Origin: Nymphaea colorata
Lineage: Eukaryota > Streptophyta > Magnoliopsida > Nymphaeales > Nymphaeaceae
Reading direction: 5' to 3'
Length of the DNA stretch: 64,000 bases
Assembly: GCF_008831285.2 (NCBI RefSeq)
Contig: NC_045146.1
Location: 4,056,001 to 4,120,000 of the forward strand
Of the stretch, positions 24,701 to 36,700 are shown piece by piece; position 1 is the first letter of the stretch, and the number at the start of each line of letters is the position of its first letter. The notes under the pieces were generated by a model, which saw only the letters and a list, made by a program, of their open reading frames with translations, made no database searches and was not told the DNA's origin. A program made the translations under genes and the position numbers.

Positions 24701-27700
24701 ACCCCTCCCAAACCCTCAAAGTAGAATTGGCATGGCCATTAGTGGTCAGAATGATTCCATCATGAACAAATTACTGCTTACTTATAGCCTGATTGATCTT
24801 GTCATACAAACATTGTAGTAATGCTCCAAGGTTATGTTATATTAAGAAGAGTAAAGAACCCAAACAAAGCGTATTTCCTTTGACATTCTCAAATTGCAAC
24901 AGAAATGATGAATCATTGAATGGAAAGGAAAAAAACTAAACAAGTACATTCTATGTTGTATAGACATTTAGGAGTTACAGTGCAGAAAGCAAGGAGACTT
25001 TATGATCTCAGTAAAAGTATTATGATGCCAGTGAAAGTATCATACTCTTTCATGCGATAAGAAACTACCCCAAGTTCGTTGAATACAAGGGGATCTGAAG
25101 GACATAAAGCCTTTGCCTGCATAAAAAACTTAACCAGAAAAAGAACATGTGAACTGGTTGCACTATAAGCCAAACACAAGAACCATGATGAAAATTGAGT
25201 TACGAGAGCGAAATGAAAAAAGGATAAGGCAGTCATCATACATGGTTTTAACTTTTAAGTAACAAATGCATGCTAAAAATTTTGAGGAGAATCCAATCAC
25301 AAAACGATCTTTCCATGAGCTTAAGAAAGTTGAGAAATACTAGCAGAACAATATTACTGTTGTCTGAAATTAGTAAGAAAGGAAACGCAATAACAATCAC
25401 AATGCAGCTTGTTAGCTCATAAGCATTTCCTTGTGTGTTGTTAGCAGTTGTAAAAATATTTTGGAGCAGAAGAGAAGATTGTGTTAAGTGTGCTGAACAG
25501 AAACAAGCAAACATAAAGCCATGCCACTTTGGAATAGAAGAGCTACGAAAACCAAAAGTATATGTGGAACACCAGGCATCTTCAATTATTAACTGCAAAT
25601 GCACATTAAGGCTTACAAGAGGATAAAATAAAGTTGATACCTGTTCAGCAAGTTTAAAGCAATGAATACGCATATATTCCATCCCGAAGTATAGATTAGG
25701 CAAATGACATCTGTAATGGGAGTCCTCATTAGCACATAACTTCTTACTTTCTAATGAAACAGAAACTCTCAGTGCAACAGCACAATTAAACTGAACAAGG
25801 ATTCGCATTAATGTTAGTAAGACCATTAAGGAATATGTTGGCAAGCAATTAAAATGGGCAACCATGTGAGGCAAATCATTCAGCAGTATTGCATTGTAAA
25901 GGTTTTAACCTGATTTTAAAATTAAAATATTTTTTTCTCATGCCTAACAAGATATGGCAAGCCCACATACCTGACATTTCTAATAATTCTTCAAATACCA
26001 ATTGATAAGTGACCACATCAGTTCACAAGAACTCACATAAAGCTTCATATTGATTTAGCAAGGAAAAGGAGAATGCTCATATGAACAAAGCTCAAAGAAC
26101 ATAAAGAATCAGTTTCAAAACATGACAAAAAAAACTAAACCATTTTCCACCAGTATCCACTCTAAAATTAAAAGAAACACATATTTGATGTGGAATACAT
26201 CAAGGACATGAAAGAAAAAAATCATATAGACCAAATATCAGAGGCCAAATTGCTAATTACCCAGGAAATAGACGTGCTGCAGTTCGAAATGCAGCCATTG
26301 CATGGTCACCCTCTTCTTTTGCAGCATGAGCATTTCCATAACATATCCAAGCTGCAGCAAATGTTCCATCCAAACTTGTTGCTTTACTGTGAATAGATTA
26401 AATGGTCAATGAAGTGATACCAAATCAACAAAACAGCAGCAGAAGGGAGGCAACAATAAAAAAGGAAGTTGCACAAAATAAAAAGCCTTAATGAAAATAT
26501 ATGATAGTTTCAAAACCCATGCAAAAGTTCATCATCAAGGAGACAGACGAAATCAGGAAAAAAAAATCAGCAGAAGCTGCCACCCTTTTCCTTTTCCAAT
26601 GGAAAGAGCACAAAATATTTTCAAGGTTGCAAGTAGAATGAAAGTTGATCTCTCTGGATATTAACCACATTTCATCTACCTCGGATGAAGAAGCAGGAGG
26701 AAGGAGACTAATGATAGGAATTAGGGAGAGATGATGGATCTGGCATGTGAAGTAAGGGAAAAATGAAGGGAACAAGAGGGAATTACAGAGAAGATGTGTC
26801 AAGCAGGAAAAGTTGGCCAAGAAAATGAATGGCATTTGGACAGAATGAAGGAAAAAGACACACCAAAGTTTGAAGAAAATAGGAGAATTCAAGAAAATGG
26901 GTTCTTTGGATGAAATCAAATGAGGAAAATGGAAGGAAGACCAAAAACCAATGGAGGTAGGGAGAGAGCAGAGATTGTGTAAAAAACCCCATTCAGAGGA
27001 ATTACTCAATTGAGCAAAACATCAAAAACTGAGATAGAGCTGAATCCTGAATGCAAAGTGAGAACCTCAATGAGACAAATTTCCTGTTCAAGATCTGACA
27101 TAATGATCCAGTGCAAGAGGCAACGCATATCCATAGCTGTGGGAGGACCCTTGCTTAAAAAGCTATTTGCTTATAGCAGCATTGGCCCTTAAAAAGCTAT
27201 TTGCTTATAGTTATAGCAGTATTTCCCTAGGACCAATGAGAGGAGAGCAACTAGAGGAGTACATCTGAAGTATCCCAGATTGCATTAGATTAGGCTACCC
27301 ATGTACCCATTCCATGTGAATACTAGGATGCTATCCCATATTATATTGGGACTTTGTGCAGCCATACCACAATCACAAAGCAATGCATTGCAGGTTGTCC
27401 ACATCCAATCTTACTCCATGAATCCTCTCCTTACACTGGTAAATGCATGTAGCTTTCCTACAATTACAAAGCAACCTATTCCAGGCAGTGAACATCAATG
27501 TCACCTGGGTGCGTTTCCCAGGAGCTCGCACCCGCACCGACGCGTTGCAGGTGCGGGTGCGCTCCAGGTGCGCACCCAATCCGCACCCGATGATGAGGCG
27601 CACCGAAACCGCACCCAGGGGAGTTGGATCAAGTTCTGAGTCGAAACCAAATCCAAACCAAGTTCATCTGCGTGTATGGTTTGGATCTGGATCTGATTTC

Positions 27701-30700
27701 GGGATAAAACCAGATTAAAAATCCACAAAATCAAATCCCCGTCAGCCGTTGCATCTAATTTAATACATTTATAGATATATTATATGTTCTCTTTTCTCTT
27801 TCAAAAAAAACGATACAGGACTAAAGAATGGTGGCTTTCATAAAACGATCTGTTTGCCTTTTTTTCAAACATTTCTTTTTTTATTTTTTCCCATTATCAT
27901 AAAAATGTATAATTTTAATTGTGTTATTCAATTTCTACGAAAAATTAATAATAATAATAATATTAATATTAATAAAATATCTTCACCGCACCGCCGCACC
28001 TAATTTTTTTGAGATGTGCCGCACCGGCACCGGCACCCGCACCCCGCATTCAGGTGACATAGGTGAACATCTACTCTTATTCCTTGCAAAGACTAATTGT
28101 TGTACTTAACACATTGCCACAGAAAACGTGTCTTATTCAAAAAAAAATGCGTATAGTACGCGAAAAATAAGCCAGCCATATAAAACATGAAAAAAACGCG
28201 TCTTTTAAAAAAAAATCGAAAAAATATAAAACATTAAGAAAACGCATATTATACGCATTTTTTTATATTTTTTATTATTTTTTATTTTTTATCATTTTCA
28301 GGATTTATTAAATGTTTTAAATTTTTAAAAAATTTGCCGAGATATTACCGAGATATACAACTTTGCCGTATTATACCCGAGAAAATCCTTATCGTATAAT
28401 ACTCATACACAATATATGTGACAATGACTTAACATATTATATAACGCTTTGTATAATGTAAAGTAACTAATGACTAATAGGCTAAGTCACATGGGTGTGT
28501 GGTGCAAATGCGGGTGCAGGATATGGCAAGTTCAAAAAAAAAAAAAGGGTGCGAGTGTGGCAAGGGCATGTAGATACATGCAATCACGCATGCATATATA
28601 TATATATATATATATACATATATATATACATATATTATATATATAATTTGTTATACAAGTAATTCTATTTGTCTATATATTTCAATTAATTTTTACCAAG
28701 GTTACCTTAATCACATACAAAATTCAAAGTTTTAATAAATAAAATAATAAAAGGACGAGAGGTCTAGTTGTCCTCCTCAAAGGAGGATAGTCAACAATCT
28801 TAGTCCTTTAAAAAAGATGGCCAGCCTTGTAGACGTGAATAAAAAGTGTTAATTGTAGACCAATAAAACTTGATGTCCTTAAAAAAAAAACTTCAAGTTT
28901 TTGATCCTTTGAAAACTTGTGGCAACCCGTGTTTGTGCAGGTCGAATCAATTCAGCCCCATTTGTGAATTTTCTCATCAAGTTCAAGACATAAGCATGAT
29001 TATAAATAAACTTTGTGATTTCTTGGCATCTTTGAACTGTCCACTTCATATCATCTATTTCACCAAGATCCTGAAGCATTAGATTTAAATAGTGAACAAC
29101 ACATGGGCTCCAATAAAATGTCCTATATCGTGCTGCTAACATTTCACCTGCAGCTTTATAATTTGTTGCATTATCAATGATAAATTGCAAAACAGTCTCA
29201 AGTTCAACTTCTTGTATAACTTTATCAAAAATCTCAGACAAAATATCAGTAATCTTAAGAGTATCAGACAAATCAATAGATTTTAAGAACATTGTACCTA
29301 AGGGGCAATATACAAGGAAGTTTAACAATGTTCTGTTCTTAAAATCCGTCCACCCATCTGCCATTACACTGCATCATGTGTCTTTCCAGCTCAATTTCAG
29401 TTCATTGCAATATGTCTTGACATCTCTAACCACATTAATAAGAATTTTACCTCGCAATTTATGGTAAGAGGGCATTTTATACCCTCGGCCTACAGAAGCG
29501 ATCGCATCTGCTATATGATGAAAATGAATAGAGTTTGCTGCAGTAAAGGGAATGGATGCATCATAAAACCACCTCCCTATGATATCATCTGCTGCGGCAA
29601 CAATATCCTTTGAACACATGGCTGTACAAATCTCAGGCTGAGCACCTGCAGCAGTTTAAGTGGGAAAAAAGTTCTTGACCAAACCAGATTCAATACTCGA
29701 CCTCATAGTAGGTACTTTACCACCACTAGTTCCAATAGTACAACCATGACTCTTGCCACGTTCTCGTGAAATTGCACTTGCACCTCTTCTCTTTCTGGTT
29801 GTACCTGAAGAACCACCTCTATGCATGATGTCTTTCCCTTTATCTGTTCCCAAACTCAATGTTGTAAAAGGTGTATGTAACATGTATCGATCGGGCCAAC
29901 CTATACATTGTACCGTAACATATCGTATAAACGTAGCGTAGCGTGTCGTAAATTAATTTTTTAATTCATAAAAAATTTAAAAAAAATAGAAAAATTAAAA
30001 AAAATGAGTAAAATCAGGAGAAGCAAAGAAAGTTTCAGAAAAAATGTGTGTGTGTGTGTGTATATATACATATATATATATATATTAAAAAAAACTCATC
30101 ATATCATTCATAAGTCATAATATATTAACAACACATTTAGAAATTAGAAATAAGAAATTCATAATAACATAATAAGTGTTTATCACAACTTTGATGTTTA
30201 AAACTTTAAACAACTTTAATGTTTAAACTTTAAAGTGTTTTAGATTACATTACAAGTTCACAACATATAATATGTTATAATTATCATCACTCGAGGTCTC
30301 ATCGTCCCCATGGGGATGAGTTCTCCCCTAGATAAATGATTTATCACATAAATGGGAAATTTTTATAGAAAAGCTGGTAAAACTTCCCCCTCTCACAACT
30401 TTTAGACATGTTTAGAAAGATGAAGCGAGAGATTCTTTTGTAAAAAATACAAAAATCATTTTATCCCTGTACCATATGACACAGGGGTGTATCGTTTGTA
30501 TCGTATAGTACAGGTTATATGCCTACGACACAAGTGTATCATGTATCATAAGCCTATTGTATAGGTTCTTCAAACCTATATGATATGTATCGCACGATAC
30601 ATACTTGTATCGTGCGATACGATAACACTGCCCAAACTGACACCAACATCTTCTTGTTCAAGCTCAACATCTTCACATTTGCTTCATTCCTCTTCATATG

Positions 30701-33700
30701 GGTCCCCATATCCTACATCTGCCTCATGCATTTCCTTTTCAATTCTATTCGCTTTCACGGCACTAATAACCTCCAAACATTGGTGCTTGACATAGGGTGG
30801 CAATGGGTTCTCTTGGGAGTCAGTGCATTGAACCGCATCATTGTGTCTACTATCTATATGGTGTTTAAAGCAAGAGATCTCACCTGATATGATTTGCTTA
30901 TAAAAATTACACGTACCTTTTAACCTATCTTTGGGATTCACCCTTGTACACCACTGCCATGCAGGGTCCGACATTATATTTTTACAAAACAAGTAAAAAC
31001 CTACGATTAACTGTAGGAAATAAGAGAAATGAATGATTCAGTGGTGAAAATGAATAATTTTTACTGTCTTGGTGTTAGAAATCAAAAAACCCTCTTTCTC
31101 CAAGCTTCCCACTGTTCCCACTACGAGAAAGCTTCTTCACCAGCTAGTAGGTTGTCCCAAATCAATGAATCCTTAGAGATTTTTGATGAAAATGGGCAAA
31201 ATCTCTCCCTCCCACGTCTCTTGGAGTCGTTAGAAACAAGAAGAGAAAGAGAGACGAATGTTTAAACTTTAAAACTGTTGACGTGTTTTAATGTACGGGT
31301 CTGGGTCTAGACCCGGTCCAGTGTGTGCTCCTGTTTAGGCATGTTGAGACTCTACTTGTATCTTGGTAACCCTAATTTTTGGGAGTGAATGAAATCTTAA
31401 GAGAGAGAGAGTCTGGTTGCTAGTGTGCACCAGTTCTTCCTCATCTGTGGTTTTTTCCCTCTTATTGAGGGTTTTTCCACGTTACATCGTGTTCATCGTA
31501 TTCTTTTTCCTATTTTTCGTGTTTCTACATGGTATCAGAGCCAACGAGTTTGGGAATTTTCTTCGCGGTCGTGAAGTTCTGGCCCTGACCTTCCCATCAC
31601 TCGCTGCTCTTGTTCCGCCGCTGACGTTGCCGCCGCCACTACCACCGTCGCCCGGCTGCATCGGTTGAGATCGTTTCCCTCTCCAGACCGACGTCGGAGA
31701 TTGCTGTTGCCCAAAGCTGCCCTCTGCTCCTCCACCTGGTTCTGAGTTTCTTGTTTGTGATCGTATTGGATCACCGTTTGAGTGGTGATCGTCTGCCGCC
31801 GTGAAGTTCCGGTGGACACCGTCGACTCTTGTCGGTTTGTTGTGCGAGCTCCTTCACCATCGACTTGTGGATGACCTACCAGCGGATTTGATCGAAGGAG
31901 AACCGATTTGAGGGCTGTTTGAAGACGATCGTGCCATATTCTGTATACTCAGTTTTAACAGGTTTCACTAAGCTTGTTTTTGTCCGAGCTTCAATCGAGG
32001 GCTCAATCGGCTATAACTTTCGGGGGTGTTGACTCTGATCGCTTCCCAACAAACCAATCTGTCGAAGGGAAGTGGAATCGTGTCAATTGGGGCAGTATTG
32101 AGTGAGATTCGAGCTCAATAAGGTTGATCAGACACTGTTCTGCTTGACCGCCAACCAGTCCCTGTTTCCGGTGACTTTTCCGGCGATCAAACCATTGGAT
32201 TTTGATGATTCCGGTGCCATTCAATTCTCAACATCCAGGTGATCCTCTCCACCAAGTTTAACGTCGATCGGACCAGAGATGGCGTTTCTGGAGGCGACGA
32301 ATGGAATCTGGCGAAAATCGACGGCGTCTTCCTGAAGCAGGCTACAGGCAACCCGCGACTGCAAGGCTCAACGTCCTAAGTGTAGACTCCTCGGATTCAG
32401 CCCAAATTTGGAGCGTCCACTCCTTGGCTCGTGCTCTTGCGGTGGTCCAAATTTCAGAATTTTTGGAGGTGTCTACGATTTTATATGATTTTTCAAGTGA
32501 AGCCCTCTCCGTCAGGCCTGAAGCTGAGTTGCGTATGAGGACTTCTCCCAACGGTCCCAGTGCTCTCAGGCCTTGGATCATCAGCTACGTCATCTGGCTG
32601 TCATCCCAAGCGTCTGCAGCCTCTCTCATTCTGCGCCACCAGCATCGTTCAGGAAGAAATTTGGGTGTTCTATCGACGTGATGGCGGATTCTCGTATGGG
32701 CGAGTGGATCATCGACAGTGGTGCTACTCACCACATGACCGGCGATCCTAAGGTCTTTCATGGGTATAAGTTTTCGTCTGGAAAGGAACGTGTTTCTCTT
32801 GCCAATGGTTCATCTATCTCTGTGGCTGGAAAAGGGAGTCTCTCACTTTTAAACAAGTTCTTAGTCCACAATGCTCTACATGTTCCCCATCTTCCCTTGA
32901 ACCTCTTGTCGGTTAGCAAGATCACGAAAGAGTTGAATTGCGAACTTATCTTTTCTGCTGATCGCTGTGTTATGCAGGACTTGGTGACAGAGAAGAGGAT
33001 TGGGATTGGTCTGGCTTCTGACGGGTTATATCGTTTACTTATGTGTATTGCTCAGGCTCTTATGACGACAGTTAGCCAAGCAACGAAGAACAGAGATGAC
33101 TCCCTTCAGTGGATTCTCCGGCGGCATGAGTGCCTTGGACACCTGCCTTTTGGACTTCTTAGACAGTTGTTTCATGATTTGTGTTCCAGGTTAGACATGA
33201 CCATGGTGTCCTGTGATGTCTGTCACCTGGCCAAACATGTTAGAGCTTCATACCCTTTGTCTAGCCATCGGTCTAATGAGGTATTTGCCATGATTCATTC
33301 TGATGTGTGGGGGCCTTCAGGGATTCCTTCTTGTCATGGTTTTCAGTATTTTATCACCTTGATGATTGTTCTTGACGATTGTCTACTTGTTGAAAGTCCG
33401 TAGTGAAGTTCCTACTGTCATAGAGACTTTCATTGCTCATGTAGAAACTCAATATGGAGCATCTGTTAAGACCTTTCGATCTGACAATGCTCGTGAGTAT
33501 ATGTGTCAGTCTGTTGATAGCTTCTTTCAAAAAAAGGGAATTGTTCATGAGACTTCCTGTAGTTATACTCCTCCTCAAAATGGAGTTGTTGAACGAAAGA
33601 ATCGTCAGTTATTGAATATGACTTGGGCTCTTCTTTTTCAACGTCATGTTCCAAAAAGGTATTGGGGGGATGCTGTGTTGACCAGTGCGTATCTTATAAA

Positions 33701-36700
33701 TCGTTTGCCTAGTCATGTGTTGAATGGGCAGACACCTTACTCTATGTTACCGGGGAGTCATGAACCTTTCTCTCTTTCACCCAGAGTTTTTGGTTGTGTT
33801 TGCTTTATTCACAATCATAGCCCGCACATTAAAAAACTTGATCCAAGGTCTATTAAGGGCATATTTCTAGGTTATTCTCCCACTCAAAAAGGGTACAAGT
33901 GTCGGGACCCTTCCACTGGTCATGCCTATGTTACCAAAAATGTCACTTTCCTTGAACATGCTTCCTATTTTGGTGAGAATCCTCTTCAAGGGGAGAACTC
34001 TATGTCAAAGGAAGAGTATTCTCAATATTCTCCAAGTCAGGAAATTCAGTTTACAGATTTTTTGGACTACAGGCGTGAATCTGTTGGTCCTTCTATTGAG
34101 GTGCTTGAACAGGAGAAAAATGGAGAGTGTTCTACTGGCGCAGAAGAGGAATGCAATCGTCTGTTTGGGCAAGTTTACTATAGGCGAAGAGTTTGTACCA
34201 ATGTTATAAAAGGCGTAGCGTATCGCGTATCGTTCGGGCCAACCTATATGCCGTATCGTAACGTATCGCAAACATAGCGTAGCGTATCGTAAAATTAATT
34301 TTTTAATTTTAAAAAATATTTAAAAATCATAAAAAATAGAGAAAAATCTGAAAAAAATGAACAAAAAATCAGAAATTAAGAAAAATGTATTCAAATATAA
34401 AAAAGATCATCATACATAAGGAACATTCATGTGTATCAACGACACATTCAAAAATAAGAAATCAAATCTTCAAGAATAACATATAAGCATCCATCACGAT
34501 TTTAAACTTGAAAATTTTATAGAATCTTAGGACTTAGAGTCTTAGGACTTGGAGTTTTAGGACTTAGATTACATCACAATTTTATAAGTTCAAAACATAT
34601 AGTTATCATCTTTCCTGATTCAACGATAATATCTCCCAAATTGATGAATCATTGGTTATTTTTTATGAAAATGGGCAAAATCTCTCCCTCCTACGTCTAT
34701 TGGAGTCTTTAAATACAAGAAGAGAGAGGGGGAGGAGTGTTTAAACTTTTAAAAAATAAAGAAATATGTGTTTTCTCCCGTATCGTACGATACGGGGGTG
34801 TATCGCCCGTATCGTACGATACGGCCCCCGTATTGCACGATACGGGCGATATGCGTACGATACGAACGCGTATCGTGTTTCAAACATGTATCATATAGGT
34901 TTTCTTGACCTATACGATACGTATCGTACCATACGCGTCTGTATCGTACGATACAGATAACATTGGTCTGTACAGATGAGATGACAGGTGGTGAGAATTC
35001 TACTCCCAATCCAGTTAGTCCTTCCCTAGATGACCCAAGTCGTGCTCAGAAACAACCTGTTGAAGAAGAGAGTCAAACTATTGCTGCAAGTGAAGAGCTT
35101 CCCATCGCGCTGCGAAAGGGTGTCAGGTCATGTACTCAACATCCTATTGGTAACTTTGTTTCATATTCTAGACTGAGCAAGGACTACAAATGTTTTGTAT
35201 CTTCTCTTTCTTTGGCTATGATTCCCAAGAATGTTGCTGAGGCTCAGAGTGATCCCAAGTGGATTTATGCAATGCAAGAAGAGATGGAAGCCCTGAGAAG
35301 AAACATGACATGGGAAGTTGTAAAGATTCCTGAGGCAGCTCACTTGGTTGGATCTAAGTGGGTCTACACCATCAAGTACAAACCAGATGGAAGTGTTGAA
35401 AGATACAAAGTTCGTCTTGTGGCCAAGGGGTTTAGTCAGAAATATGGGATTGAGTACTTGGAGACATTTTCTCCTGTTGCGAAGATGAAGACTGTTAGAG
35501 TCATTATCTCCTTAGCTGTGATGAAGGAGTGGAAGATATACCAACTTGATGTCAAGAACGCTTTTCTCAATGGAGACCTTGAAGAGGAAGTATATATGTG
35601 TATGCCTCCAGGATATGAGGAACCTGGAAAATGTTGCAAGCTAAGGAAAGCTTTATATGGGCTCAAGCAATCTCCTCGAGCATGGTTTGAATGACTTAGA
35701 CTTGTCATGAGACAATGTGGATACCATCAAGGGAATGGAGATCATACACTCTTTGTGAAGAAAAATGAGCATAAGGTTACTATTTTGTTGGTATATGTTG
35801 ATGATATGATTGTTACAGGTGATGATGAAGATGAAATAATTAAGTTAAAGAAACTGTTGGCGATCGAGTTTGATCTCAAGGACCTTGGTAAGTTGAAATA
35901 TTTCCTTGGCATTGAAATTGTTAAGTCTGGTACTAGCCTCGTGCTAAATCAATGGAAGTACACTCTAGATTTGTTAAAGGAGACCGGGAAACTGGGGTGT
36001 AGACCAGCTTCTACTCCTCTAGATGCTAGCCATAAGCTAAGTCTTAGAGATGGGGAGCCTCTCTGTGAAGAGGCCAAAAGAAGATATCAATGTCTTGTAG
36101 GGAAGTTGATTTATCTTACTCTCACTAGACCTGATATTACCTTTGCTGTGAATGTGATGAGTCAGTTCATGCATGCTCCCACGGATAATCACTTGAAGGC
36201 TGTCGACAGAATCTTATGCTACTTGAAGAGGAATCCTGGCAAAGGTCTCCTGTATGTTAAGCAAGACGCTCTTGGGATTGAAGGTTACTCATATGCAGAC
36301 TGGGCAGGCTGTATTGACACTAGGAGGTCCACCTCTGGCTATTGTATTTATTTGGGAGGGAATCTCATAGTGTAGAGAAATAAGAGGCAAGACGTTTGTT
36401 CTCGTTCTAGTGCTGAAGCAGAATACAGAGTTGTTGCTATGGGAGTTTCTGAGCTTTTGTGGCTGAAAGTATTGTTGACTGATATTGGTATAAAAGTTGA
36501 AGAACCAATGAAGATGTATTGTGACAACAAGTCAGCAATCAACTTGGCCAACAACCTTATGCTTCATGATAGAACAAAGCATGTTGAGATTGACCGGCAT
36601 TTCATTCGAGAAAGAATTGATGCTAAAGAACGTGTACTTCCTTATATGAGATCTGAAGACCAAACTGCTGATGTCCTGATCAAAGCCTTGTCTTCAACTT

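Noticed and set aside
25248-25874. 208-codon minus frame
   Set aside because: It contains APC6 exon 11 ([17 protein letters not shown]) but the rest is read-through of introns; splice sites on both sides fit better.
26488-27009. 173-codon minus frame in APC6 intron 9
   Set aside because: Phe/Leu/Ser-rich, no recognisable domain, sits wholly in an intron and has no splice or family support.
33366-34277. Separate integrase gene within copia 2
   Set aside because: It is the second half of a frameshifted polyprotein and its end runs into the MITE, not into a natural stop.
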